A DNA stretch of 64,000 nucleotides from Hippasteria phrygiana (lineage: Eukaryota > Echinodermata > Asteroidea > Valvatida > Goniasteridae): the NCBI GenBank assembly GCA_037893225.1, contig JAZGUH010000225.1, positions 186,001-250,000 on the forward strand, written 5' to 3'. Each line of letters begins with the position of its first letter. The first letter of the stretch is position 1. The position numbers and the translations under genes were made by a program. The notes under the pieces are model-generated. The model was not told where the DNA came from. It did no database searches and saw only the letters and a program-made list of their open reading frames with translations. Shown one piece after another: positions 43,893 to 55,580 of this stretch.

Positions 43893-44545
43893 AGCCGTGT
43901 CCGCACTGGACTTATTTTTTGGAAGGTTTTACCGAGACGATGGTAAAATGAAAAATGGTCAAATGTGACCACTGTCCGCACTTGGACTTTCGACACGGGA
44001 AAATTTTACCGAGACCGTGGGAGAAGTAACCGAGCTGTCAATATAAAGACTCATGAGGGCGCTTTGCGTTACCTTACTACATTGACACGATTGACCCAAA
44101 TCACGCGTGCCTTTTCATTTTTAGGACTACATCGATTAGCACCAATCAAACTTCTGACTATCAATAATAATATCTGCCATGATTGCAAACAAAAAAGGAA
44201 CAACGCACTGGAATTTGGACACTTGCCACGTGCACCGCACCGCGGTGAAGCAATGCAAAGCGCATGCGTGGTGTCCCAGTGTAGCATGACCTTGCGCTCG
44301 GGCCGGATGTACGCTTTCCTGAGCCGCTTTTACCGACTCGCACTGTCCGCACTGGACTTATCGTCTCGGGAAAAGTTACCTGGTCAGTTTTCCTGGGCAG
44401 CAGTTGGCCGGTAGAAGTAACCGCTGGACTCAGGAAAAGTAACTGAGAGGAAAACGTCCTAGGCTGTCCGCACTGGACTTAAAATGGGAAAAGTACCCAT
44501 CGTCTCGGTAAGTTTTACCAAAATAAGTCCAGTGCGGACAGGGCT
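43893..44545 (-). mobile_element. Harbinger-like MITE, family A, copy 2
   Basis: A full-length inverted copy of 16629-17298, with flanking triplets TTG (43890-43892) and TTA (44546-44548). It retains all four internal copies of the GTCCGCACTGGACTT word. Confidence 0.75.
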
Positions 44546-45297
44546 TTATACAAATTTTGTAACAGAATGGAAATGCTTCGAAAGCGCTATTCTATCTGAC
44601 CCATGTCTGAATGTCTGTCATCAATGAATGTGAGTGCACTTTGGTGTTGATGCAAGTAATGCATGTGCTGCACTCACATTGGGATATTCTGTCATCATGG
44701 GGAAGACAATCGGCTCAAAACTGTAAAACTTAGCACGAACATGTAGGTATGGGTACATGTATAAAGTAGGGTTTGGCCCAGCGACTGCCATACACATGCT
44801 GTGCATGTTGAATTACAGATATATGTACATGTAAATGTAGCTCCCCGTAATTTGTCTATTTGTCTGGAGCATGACTTTCTTGTGGGGAAAACTTGTTCCA
44901 AAATCATAAACTAATTTAAACAATTTTAAAAAAAGTTCTCAATAACTCAAAAAATTTGTTTTCCCCTCCCCCCCCCCCACCAAAAAAAGTTTGTCTTCCT
45001 TGTTTTGAAAAGGTTACAAACTTTCTAGGAAGATTCTTGTCAACTTAAATCCCAGCACCAGCATGGACTATCATGTACATGTATGCAGGAGCATGGTTTT
45101 AGTCAAAGACCTGTACATGTATGGTGTCTTCCATGTACACCGTCTTTATAATTCAGACATAAACTTTTTTGTTTTGCCATGCAAAATGGTTAAAAGTGAA
45201 GAAATTTGGGCATTGTTAAATTTACATCAAATTTGGTGACCCTGTTTTGGTACAAGATTGTGCATGCAATGAATTCATTTCTATTAGGGCACTGGCC

Positions 45298-45711
45298 AAG
45301 GGCTATCCCGAATATACCAAATATTCGAATATTCGATCGTCAACCGAATATTCTAAAACTTTTTGCCGATTCGAATATTCAAAAAAAAATATATATGCAC
45401 GTACAGATACGACTGATGCTATTTTAATAGAAAAGTTACGGCGCTTAGCAGTGTCAAATTTCCGTTTGTAAAAAAAAAAAAAACGCAGGCTGGAGTTTGG
45501 TTTCTTGTTATACGTCCCATAATGATCGATCGGGTAGTTTATAATATCGATTGCCGCACGTAAAACACTGGCGTGCTTTGCGTGCAACTTTGTACCAGCG
45601 CGGCAGCTGACGTGTGAAAAACTTGATCGGTGAGTATCGAATATTTGAATATTCGGTCAAACCTAGTTTCGAATAATCAAATACTTAATTATTCGAAAAT
45701 GAACAGTCCAA
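45298..45711. mobile_element. hAT-like MITE with 8-bp target duplication
   Basis: It is flanked by CACTGGCC on both sides (45290-45297 and 45712-45719). The ends AAGGGCTATCCCGAATAT and the complement of TTCGAAAATGAACAGTCCAA are weakly inverted. The subterminal words ATTCGAATATTCG recur. 414 bp, noncoding. Confidence 0.75.
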
Positions 45712-46473
45712 CACTGGCCAGTTTCCAGAATCACCTTTAAAATCCCACCCCACTCCCAACCTCTGAAATCGCACTTTACAGTTCTGGTGGTGACATACAT
45801 GTACGATGTCAGAGTTGAACCCACTTTTCAAAAGTGGGTTCACAGTACAGTACATTGTACATGTGCATTGTATGTCAAGTCCAACCAGGCGAAAATGAAC
45901 ATTTTCAAAAATCTTAATTTAACAAAAACAAAAATACTGGGGGGAAAAAACAGCAGGGCTGGCAACTCGCCAAGCTGCCAGTGGGCGGTCTATAATCCAT
46001 CTGTCACGCTTCTCACGTTTAACCAGCAGGACTGTTTGCATAAATCCTTCTAAAACGCTTTACACCCAAGGCGCTCTGATATATAAAAGGCATTATTGGT
46101 TCCGACGTCTTTATAATAAGCGTGTTAAATGACGCCTTACCGAGCCCCCATGGGTTGCTGCTGTATGTACAGTACAGAGGACTGTAAGATGCAAATAATG
46201 ACCAATCCAGAAGTCGTTCATTCGGAAAGGGTTTTCAATGATCCACAATGAGATTACCAAGTACTTGAACTCTGTTTGCATTTTCCGTACAAGCATTGAT
46301 GCTATGAGTGTGTTCGAGGAAAAAACTGATCCAGAAAAATTCTTGCATGAATATCTTGATTCTCAACTTGTAAGCCACACAACTAAATACTATTTTGTAT
46401 TATACTAAACTGCTCAGAAGGCTGAGAAAAAGTGGGGGAGGGGGAGGTGACATTGAACACGCACCACCAATAT

Positions 46474-47146
46474 TTAACAATTGTTGACTGGTGTGATGTG
46501 AGATATGACATTTTTAACACCCAAGGGACACATAGCGCCCAGGGTGTTAAAAACATCATATCCCACATCACAGCAGTCAACAATTGTTTTGTTATATAAG
46601 CCAGTTTATTTCAGTTCAACTTGCCTAATTGCTTGGTGGAAATTTACTTAACAAATCTCAACAAGAAGAAAATCCCATCCAGCTCCACATTACCATGGCA
46701 ACTAAGTTAATACATGTAACTATATCCCCGTCTTGGATACTGTATTTTGATTGGCCTAGAATGATCACGTGCCTGGTCTATAAAAAAACGCATGGCACAC
46801 TCCAATCATGATATCACACACATCAGTGAAGCCAGCTGGCTATTCAGCTGTATCATTGGTACCCACGCTACAGTTTACGATAGTAAACTATAGTGGGAGC
46901 AGCGAACTAGCAGACGATCAGCTGTTTTGATCGCGTGATTTGTTTGAGTAAATTTCCACCAAGCAAGTTGAACTGAAAAAAACTGGGTTTGGCGATATAA
47001 CAAAACAATTGTTGACTGCTGTGATGTGGGATGACATTTTAACACCCTCGGGGACGCATAGCACCCTCGGCTTCGCCTCGGGTGCTATGCGTCCCTCGGG
47101 TGTTAAAAACGTCATATCCCACATCACAGCAGTCAACAATTGTTAA
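46474..47146. mobile_element. Foldback element with two hairpin ends
   Basis: Outer ends TTAACAATTGTTGACTG and CAGTCAACAATTGTTAA are exact complements. Each end is itself a hairpin: the CAATTGTTGACT...GATATGACATTTTTAACACC block and its complement ending GTCAACAATTG at 46478-46586, and likewise at 47010-47142, whose loop holds GGTGCTATGCGTCCCTCGGG/CCTCGGGGACGCATAGCACC. Inside, 46580-46648 and 46947-47015 are inverted copies (TTCAACTTGC, TGGTGGAAATTTAC). TTAA at both outer edges may be the target duplication. The spacer contains GTTTACGATAGTAAAC. Confidence 0.75.
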
Positions 47147-47148
47147 AT

Positions 47149-47978
47149 GTAGATCAGCACAAATGCCACAGAAATATCACCAATGGATGGCTTTGCGTAC
47201 ATCTAGCTCCGATGTAAATATACCTAGGGAATTAGTGGTTAATTGTTTAGGCAGATTATTAAACATGTACTGGCACCACTCACAGTGAAACTTGTGGCAT
47301 AGCATTTTTTATATATTTTTTTTTTATATTTCTATTGTTGCATTACTATTTTAAGCACAATCTGCCTGTGGTTTACCGAGTTTACAGTCTTTATGAAAGG
47401 AACGAAAATCATGTGCTTAGAAAAGCAGAAAATCATGTGCTTAGCAACCCTATGAAATTCAGCCCAGGCCTCAGCTCTCACCAGATGTAAACTGTACCCT
47501 GATTGGTGTACAGGCACACATTGTATACATTTGTATAGTTATGGTATGATCATACACGTGTATATTTGCATGTAAACCCTACTTGTCTTTAACCCTCCAA
47601 AACCCTTTGAAATGTTTAATACTTGGAATTTACATACTGATGTGGGGACCCTCCTACATGTACAAACTTCTGGACCCTGCAAAGCACTCCAAAGGGATTT
47701 GCTGTGAAACGTAAGGATCTTGCCAACAGAATTTAGTAGATCCATACACAGTTACACATACATGTATATAGGGCCTACATTGTACTCCATAGTTAAAACA
47801 CTTCCAACACCTCCACAATAGCACACAGTATTTTTTTAACACTTTACATCCCTTCACATGAGAATATCCAAAGGGTTTTTATGTGTAATACATACTACAC
47901 AGAACTTTGTCCCCAGAGTAGACGGGTTTAACAGGTAAAACCAACTCTCTTTTTTTTCAGACCGTGCAAAATACATAT
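47149..47978. other. No gene recognised
   Basis: AT-rich; short open frames only. Confidence 0.35.
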
Positions 47979-48362
47979 GTGACCCGCTCTGGAAAAAGGT
48001 ATATTATGTCGCAAAATATGAAAAATTTGTTTTATGTATGTTTGGAAAGTCCGCAATGTAAGCTTTCATTTGGTACATGATAGAGCTCCAAAGCCCTTTC
48101 CGTTCTGGAGATATCGCGTTTTTGCATATTAATTAGTTCTATGGAGTTCAAATTGCACAACAGAGAAAACAGGCTTTGAAATAGCTAGTTCTAATACAAT
48201 GCAATGGAACAATGCACTCTAAAAAGGTAGATATTTAAGATGTCATTAAAGACAAAAAACAAAAAATGAATTTTGACGAAAAATGTCACCCTCTTAACGT
48301 TGAAAGGGCCATTACACGTATGCATAGCGCGACTTATATCACCTTTTTCTGGAGCGGGTCAC
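47979..48362. mobile_element. 384-bp MITE with GTGACCCGCTC ends
   Basis: Ends GTGACCCGCTCTGGAAAAAG and the complement of GTGACCCGCTCCAGAAAAAG differ at two positions in 20, and the match continues into GGT-ATATTATGTCGC. ATACAT lies next to both edges, but a clean duplication is not certain. No gene. Confidence 0.7.
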
Positions 48363-50200
48363 ATACATTGTATGCTCTAGTTTCATTTCCTGTCATTATA
48401 TGCGCCATCTCTCTCTCTCTCTCTCTCCCGAGAGTGATATCTGGCTTCAATAATTCTGGTGATGTTGATTTCACAGTGGATGAACCGACTTATCTGACAT
48501 TCAAAGTGCGTGCCAACTCGCCACGCATTCAAATAATTCTATTTCAATCAGTATATTGCACAGCTAAGCACTTCCTGATGTTTTCTCCATTTGTTTCTCG
48601 CCGCCATGTCGGTGACGCATATGACATTTACGACAGATGACCTACAAAACAAGATGCTATTTTAACATTTCACACTATTAACACTTTAATACATCACAAA
48701 CATCTGATGCAGTCATACGGAACAAACTGCAACCCACGTTATAGTGCAGCGGACCCTTTATTGCTTGCAGTACTTCATATTCACTTGTACATTCAGTAAA
48801 TAATCATTACAGTTTCAATTTAGGGAATTCATCGTAAGTTACGACATGGCGTAGGGTTGCGACGCGCCTTAGCCTTGTGATGCATTGCAGCTGGGATGCG
48901 CCCTTTATTCTTTAGCACATTACGGTGACTGTTTCATATATATTCTCTGAACAAGAAACAACCATCTGTTTACCAGCAATGAGCTAAGAGTCATCAGATT
49001 TTCTCTAAAAAATATTTTAAATCGTAAAACAAAATGTTGATATGCTATTTGAGTACAATCTCTCGAGACACACAGTTGTTTGACTCGAATTGTCTGCTAA
49101 ATTGTCAAGGCAAATCACATGAATTAACTATCTTCATTTGTAGACAATTCTATGTGTATTATCACATGCTGTTGGTCTTTCTTTACTTGTTTCGCCATAA
49201 AACTGGCTTCAAAAAGACACTAATTTATGACAAGCCATACCACAGCAACATCTTAACTTATATGTTTTTAAGCCATTGTCAAGGTACTTAAGACACGTGT
49301 AATTCGTAAGTTTTGTGAAATGGTTCGTACGACATGTCGCAAGTTGCGATGTGCTGTGCATCGCAATTTGAGTTACAGCACATCGCAGAGCTTTGTGAAA
49401 TCAGCCACTGATCCTACACACTCCCTTTGCTTTTTATCTTGTTTTCTTCTTATTGCCTTTCTATGTTTGTTTTTTGACCAATGCTAAAAGATATGAAAAA
49501 TGAAAATATACATGCATGTACATGTATGTTTAACTTAAACCATAAAACCATAAGGCCAAGTTTATCATCCCCGGCCATCTCCCTTTGTTTTTTTACTTAT
49601 CTCCAAAGAAATCCTTACAAAAAGCAAAGGGAAGAGAATGCCTTCCGGTCAGTCTAAGTGAGGTTTTGAATTCATTTGGGAGACTCCATTGCCAGCAAAG
49701 GCCTTCTTGACAAAAATGGGGGTTGCCATCTTGGAAAGTACTACCCGTCATGATCTAAAAATAGTTCAGCAAAAAAGACCCCCTTCTTCCTATTTTGAAT
49801 ACGGCATGACGCTTAACATTTTTTTTAAATTTTACCTAAATGTTAGACACTCATGATTTGAAGATAGAACAATTTCACAAATTAAAAAAATAATAAAGGC
49901 CAGCCCCAGATTTTAATAAGAAAAAGTGTTACACCGTTGGCGATTAATACCGCAGGCCAGAAATTAAATTAATTTCCCGAGTCCTTGGTCATCATTATTA
50001 TATCTGCAGGGTATAATCCAAGGATACTTGTACTAAGCCATCCAAACAGCCTGACGACTCGAGTTCAATTACATGTCGATGGTCATCTCGGCTTGCCATC
50101 TCAATGATGTGCAAACTGATCGAGTAAGATGCTTGCTTTGCTCGGACACCAAAATGGAAATAAACTGCACACACACTTTGATCTTCTATTCACATGGATG
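48363..50200. other. No gene recognised; repeated CGTAAG/GCGAC words
   Basis: A CT dinucleotide run lies at 48407-48428. 48830-48900 and 49296-49400 carry TTACGAC/CGCAAGTTGCGA/CATCGCA words and look like the two ends of a decayed element. I could not delimit it. No exon supported. Confidence 0.4.
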
Positions 50201-50211
50201 CAAAGGACACA

Positions 50212-50290
50212 CATACATGTACATCGACATACATGTACATGTACATCGACATACATGTACATGTACATCAACATACATGTACATGTACAG
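50212..50290. repeat. 24-bp minisatellite of TACATG type
   Basis: Three copies of a unit ACATACATGTACATGTACAT followed by CGAC or CAAC. Each unit is itself hexamer-derived. Confidence 0.85.
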
Positions 50291-50580
50291 TGCCACACTA
50301 GGCTTATAGGGCACTAAGACAAATGGACGAGGCCAGTGAATGTATCAAGTGAAGACACACTTTTAATAGTTTGAAGCTGTTAACATGTATCACCCTGGAA
50401 AATAAATTTTCAAATTGAACTGCTTACATGTATGTATGTATGTATTTCCTACACATGTAGCATTAGGTAAGTTATGAGCTTTCCAATGAGATGTTTAACA
50501 CAAAAAATCGAACAACGATAAGTAACAGACTTGATCAATTTCAAATATTAAATAATTCCTCCAGTATTAAAGATATACTG

Positions 50581-51019
50581 CGACTGTCGTAGTCTTGGTT
50601 CCAAGACGTCCTTAGCGGTGCGACATATAGCGCACACGGCCGGCCGACAGCGCCCTCCAGCTACACACACACGCCAAGGCCAAATCACAAAGAAGCTATT
50701 TCGCAAGTTCTGCTCGCGAAATCGCGAGCAGAACTGTGCGGCATTTGCATGCGCGTGTGACATAGCTGCATTATCGCATGTAAATCGCAAATACTCACTA
50801 GTCTAGTTTATGTACGTATGTGCATGCACAGTTTCCTCCAGTGCGCAAGCGCGAATATTCGTTTGACCTGCCTGTTAAATTATGCATTTATAAGCAGGTC
50901 GCGCTCGCTTCCATGCGAAATAGCCAAGACGTTCTTTGCCCTTGACGTGTGTGTGGCTAGAGGGCGCTGTCGGCCGGCCGTGCACGCTACACGTCGCACC
51001 GCTAAGACTACGACTGTCG
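50581..51019. mobile_element. Foldback element with ~90-bp TIRs
   Basis: The left end CGACTGTCGTAGTCTTGG and the complement of the right end (CGACAGTCGTAGTCTTAG) match. The match then continues, with a 17-base insertion in the left arm, through GCGGTGCGAC, GGCCGGCCGACAGCGCCCTC and CACACACA-GCCAAGG. Inside is a perfect hairpin with 14-bp arms and a 2-base loop (50706-50719 and 50722-50735, AGTTCTGCTCGCGA). It is inserted in a family I repeat: AAAGATATACTG-[element]-ATGCTCTTTTCCAGTTT compares with AAAGATATACAGTCCGTGCTCTTTTCGAGTTT at 52428. Confidence 0.75.
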
Positions 51020-51200
51020 ATGCTCTTTTCCAGTTTTAACCCCAAAAATATTATTTTGTATTTGCTATTTTTCTAGAGTTATTCACATCGCACGAAAAAA
51101 ACACCCACACTTTCATTGCAGTTATCGCATGAAAACCCACAAACGTTTAGTTATTGAATAATACGTTACAAATATTGAATTATTTGCAGCCCGACAATAA
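51020..51200 (+). repeat. Family I repeat, part right of the insertion
   Basis: Aligns with 52440-52620 (GCTCTTTTCVAGTTTAACC, ACCCACTTTTAGTTAT-like, AATTATTTG-GCC-GA-AATAATT). Noncoding; the left part ends at 50580. Confidence 0.6.
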
Positions 51201-51316
51201 TTCTGGAGTTACACTGTAAATGTACAATGTACGCACAATTCACGAGAAACACAAATTCTTTTTCCAGCTCTCAGTTCACATGGGAAAGGCTTACACACCC
51301 AGTCATGTAAACGGGT

Positions 51317-51475
51317 GCAATCGTGGACCTCCCATTGTTCCTCTTTTGTTTATACTCTTAACTTTTTCGGAAGGCCTCCCATTGGTTTTGTACACGATTT
51401 TCAATCGTGGACGTTAGGTCAAACGTGGACCCCTTTGTCTACGCCCGAATTCTTTTGTCCTAGGTCCACGATTGC
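51317..51475. mobile_element. 159-bp MITE with GCAATCGTGGACCT ends
   Basis: GCAATCGTGGACCT (51317-51330) and AGGTCCACGATTGC (51462-51475) are exact complements. Internal copies of ATCGTGGAC occur at 51403 and 51424. Target duplication not clear. Confidence 0.55.
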
Positions 51476-52427
51476 CGGCATACAAACTCATACATACATG
51501 TACATGCTCTTGCCTTGCTTTCATATAGGGCTGCCAATCAATACTAGATCAATGTTTTACAACTGGATTTCAACACTGATTTGAACATTAGATTGGGGCC
51601 CCTGGGTTTGTCTTAAACTTAAGACTATCTGTCTGTCCAAATGGCCATCGTTTGGCACTTAGACACAGAACTTAGACACAGAATTATGAAAACAAATAAA
51701 ATTAATTTAAAAACCTGGACATTAGTATGCATGTAATGTTGACAACCTGCAAAAATCACAATGCACATGCATGGTTGCAAGTGGAGATGACTGACTATCA
51801 ATAAAAGTATTTGCCAATACTTACATACCAGTATTGCTTTTCCCCATTGAAAGTGAAACAAGTTGTCAAGACAAAATTCATCTCAAGTGATTTAAGTCAT
51901 TTTGTAAGCACATTTTCTGTTTCTCATTTCAACTCTGCATTCTGGGCATTTCACATAGCACAGGAGACTTGATTCATTCACAAATTACTTTATTGTTACA
52001 GATGGATCAACTGTCTTTCATTTTCTCAGTACTCCACTCTCCAAAACACCAATGCTGAAAGTTCCAGCCAATAGTTTCCCCACTGGGCGTCTACATGTAC
52101 ATGCAGATTCAGTCCATTGCTTCACAACCCATCTCTAATTTCAGATCCGTCAAGCAGCTTGGCGCCTCTCCTGCTGGGCTGAGCCGTAACCAAGCTGCTA
52201 ACTGGGACTTTTGACATAGCTGCCGTGTGCTCATTTGTGCAAACTCGGGGCTGGTGTTGTGTAGTTTTGCCTCAGTCTAAACCATTGAGTGCCCTAGTAC
52301 AAAAGATTTGCCGATTTGCCTGAACACTTGCAATGTGGAACTGTTATTGAAGTCACAGAGAGATTGTTGAGCAGCAATGAACAATTTTGATGAGTGAGCA
52401 AAATTCAAATAAAAAGTTTCCTTTAAA
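51476..52427. other. No gene recognised
   Basis: AT-rich; no splice-bounded frame or shared repeat seen. Confidence 0.35.
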
Positions 52428-52620
52428 GATATACAGTCCGTGCTCTTTTCGAGTTTAACCACAAAGAATTGTGTTTTAATAAACTGCTATTTTTGTTGCA
52501 ATAAAAAACAATATTTATTTAAGAATGAGATATAAACCCACTTTTAGTTATCAAATTATTACCTTACAAATGTCAAATTATTTGGGGCCAGAAAATAATT
52601 AGGCTGTATCTTTGTATTAC
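52428..52620 (+). repeat. Family I repeat, unfilled copy
   Basis: It reads continuously where the copy at 50.5-51.2 kb is interrupted by the 439-bp foldback element. Confidence 0.6.
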
Positions 52621-52884
52621 ATGTAGATGCGCAAAACCAACCAACAACAAAAGTCATTTTTGGAGGATTGCATGTACAAAAAATTTAAAACAATGGTTTT
52701 TCATTAACGTAAAATACATCGTCAAACAAACCACATGTACATGTAGAATATGTTAGGAAGAAAAACTTTCTGAAAAGCATGGAGTATGTTTAAATAGCAA
52801 AATTTCAAATAAACATCCTCTACAACTGTTTTAATCTTCCCCAGATCCCAATAAAAAAAAAACTTTAACTGGAAAAACACGTGT

Positions 52885-53370
52885 AGAGTGCTGTGGCCTG
52901 GTACCGGACTCTAGATCTCGGTGATACTGCCGATTGTGGGTTCAAGACCAGCTGGAGTCATAGTGCTTGTGTCCTTGAGCAAGACACTTTGTCACAAGTT
53001 GCTTCTCTCCACCCAGGAGTAAAATGGGTACCTGTGAGGGCAGTGATGGTTTGATTAGCCCATGTGCGCTTAACCCCTTGAGTACGGTTATCGTGGTGAG
53101 GCGCTAGGGTGTCGTGCGGGCCTTTGCAGCCAAGCGAAACGGCCACAATGTGCTTGTGCAGTCAAGCATAACATACACAATAATCCAACAATGGACTGAA
53201 ACTGCACGAATAGCAGCAAATGGCGTCATCCGGCCTGGTGGCACTGTTTTTTTTGGCACCTTTTGGCGTCTTCCGTACGCAAGGGGTTAACTTGCAGCTG
53301 GGGCTGTATACTCCCCAGGGAGCTGAGAAGGTTTCAGGAATGATTGTTGGGCCTGATGAATAAGGGTAAT
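52885..53370 (+). mobile_element. tRNA-derived SINE-like repeat carrying a piggyBac-like MITE
   Basis: Inverse of 1-305. Shared blocks include TGTGGCCT-GT, TTGTCACAAGTTGCTTCT, CACCCAGGAGTAAA-TGGGTA, and TGCAGCTG-TGTATACTCCCC. At TTAA it is interrupted by the element 53074-53286; the other copy has TTAA once (93-96). Confidence 0.65.
53074..53286 (-). mobile_element. piggyBac-like MITE (family C), copy 2
   Basis: It is flanked by TTAA at 53070-53073 and 53287-53290. Ends CCCCTTGAGTACGGTTA and CGTACGCAAGGGG. It shares the family C core (GCAGTCAAGCATAAC, AATCCAACAATGGACTGAAA) and includes GGCGTCATCCGGCCTGGTGG, also seen at 35520-35560 as a family fragment. The empty site is at 93-96. Confidence 0.85.
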
Positions 53371-53451
53371 AATAATTGTAAATGCTGTGATTTAGTTCAA
53401 CTGAAAGGAGCGGTTATTATTATTATTAACAAATTACTACTACAAATGTAT

Positions 53452-54080
53452 GCAGTACTCTCACCTATTTGTGTACAATGCTTGTAGTAATTTTTAGTAT
53501 TTGATACTTCACCCCAAATAAAGTACGTAGTAATATGTAGTACTACTGTTTGTTGATGGGGTTGGAGGCAAAATGTCTGTTTTCATCTAAGGTGGAAACA
53601 AAGCATGAACTACTGGTTTTCAGAGATGATACAATTCTACATGTATATTTATCTTAGCCATCTAATTCATTGACACAAATATAATTTACCCAGTAACTTA
53701 ACCCCTTGCGTACGGTTGACACAAATACATGCAGATTGAAATTGCCACCTGGCCAGGTGATGTCTATACACGTCAATTTCTGCATTTTCAATCCATTATT
53801 GTGGTATTGTGTACGTTATGCTTGGCTGCACAAGCCTCTTGTTTCCGTTTCGCTTGGCTGCATAACCCGGCCGGGTGCCCCGGCGCCACCCGGTGGCAAG
53901 GGGTTAACTGTATTACATAGAAGTACATGTAGTAGTACTCTGTAATTTGCAAGCATCTTGAATGCTGTCATGATACATGTACACTCAATCATCAAAGACA
54001 GAGAGACACATCAGTGCTACAGAATACTAAGTAGTATTTCGTAGTACACAGGTCTTCACCCGAAATGAATGCCTAGGATG
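53452..54080 (+). repeat. Family G repeat, copy 2
   Basis: Paired with 29955-30605. The piggyBac-like element 53702-53903 lies within it. The position of the nested family E in the other copy is unfilled here (TCATGATACATGTACACTCA). Confidence 0.75.
53702..53903 (+). mobile_element. piggyBac-like MITE (family C), copy 3
   Basis: It is flanked by TTAA at 53698-53701 and 53904-53907. Ends CCCCTTGCGTACGGTTGAC and GGTGGCAAGGGG. The host has the unfilled TTAA at 30227-30230 in the other family G copy. 202 bp. It carries GCTTGGCTGCACAAGCCTC, then TTTCCGTTTCGCTTGGCTGC. Confidence 0.85.
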
Positions 54081-55280
54081 TAAGGGTTAACCCTCCTATA
54101 CTTATAACTATCACAGCCTATCAAAAACTCTAAACACCAACTCGGACAGTTTGTGTGTGTTTCAATCTGACATTTGATAGGTTTTGATCTGTACAACAAC
54201 TGGGTCGATTTAGGCCAGGTGCATAGGAGGGTTAAAGAGTACATACATGTATGTTTGAACTTGGGCAAAAATTCACTGCTCAACATGCAGCCAGGGTCAC
54301 TCATCCTTGTGCTTTCTTCATTCATACAATGTATTTAAGATGTGGCTTCAGTTTATACTGTAAATTTAAATTTACACCCAAAGTTATAAATATAAAATCC
54401 GACTCTTCATTTTTATTTTAACAGCAAGACGATGACCAATATCAAATTTCCAGTACTTCGCGAGGACTGTCCAGTGCGTTCGCCACGGCTGTGCCTGTTT
54501 GCTAGTGACAGCCAGCGTACAGTCCATGGGTTACTGGGTCCCACCACCTGGCTATTTTTGGTCATGCCCAGTATGTGACTGGTATGTGGAAACCGTGCAG
54601 GAATGCCGATGCCCAGTTGCGCGAGTGTACGATTGAATATGATTACTCACAGAGCTGGACATACGCTAAGACTATTCTGAGTTGTCCACGCTCATGTGCC
54701 TGTAGATTTGTGTACTCAAGCAATGGACAGTGAACCTCTGCTTGCCATGAATCGGCAGTAAATCTGTTGGCAGTCGCTTAACTTTCACTATAGCATTAAT
54801 TGAAGCATAATTGGCAAAATGGCCTTCCAGTCTCCAGAACTGGTCATAAACTCTTGAAGTTCAAAGCATGTGGAGTTATGAAGATTACTGTGACAGGACT
54901 AACAAATTGTAAATTTGAGGCTCTGAAAGAATTTCAAGGCAAACATCAGAGTGTGACATTTATGTCTGAACATTAACTTTTTTTACTGTTTCATTTTAAT
55001 ATCTTGCGAAGGACATTCCAAATGATTTTCCACTTTAACTAATGTTGGATGTACAATTGTAGCATCAAGCTTTGCTAAGGGCTATAGATACAAGAATCTG
55101 AAAACAAGAATCTAAAAACATGTTGTCAAAGAACTACATGTACACATTAATTTGATCCATTGAGGCCTTCATCTGTTAAATTCATTTTTATTTCATTCAA
55201 ACTCAACTAGATATTTTTTTCTTGAGGGGTGACTGATTTCCAAGTTCAAGTGTACAAGTCTGAGCACAAGTTTCCTAAAA
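54081..55280. other. No gene recognised
   Basis: AT-rich with no supported exon; a short CAGTGAGCTGG-type word cluster near 54470-54730 has no assigned family. Confidence 0.35.
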
Positions 55281-55580
55281 TGTGACTTAAAGGTATGATA
55301 TAGCTTTGGTAATTATCTTTATTGGTTTTGATAGCTTACTGTTTATAAATCTGAAATGCTGTCATCTTCAAAAAAACTGTCGGAAGACTTCTTAAAAACA
55401 GTGCCTTTTTTTCAATTTCAACAACCAAAATAGGCACATTACAAATGTGCACAGAATCACTGTTACAACATAAGAGTTTCACTATTTCTTATAACTGGAG
55501 TGGTGGATTGAGCTAAAACTTGAACAGGTTTGTTATTTCATGTTAAATCACATGAAATATGAATACTGCCAGCACGTGTG
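55281..55580 (+). repeat. Family N repeat, copy 2
   Basis: Shares AAAGGTATGATATA, TAGCTTTGGTAAT, TGAAATGCTGTCATC and GATTGAGCTAAAACTTG with 33263-33600 and 57001-57320. Confidence 0.6.

Noticed and set aside
31626..50290. CRISPR-like arrays (regular direct repeats)
   Set aside because: The repeats are hexamer or 24-bp satellites without unique spacers, in eukaryotic DNA.
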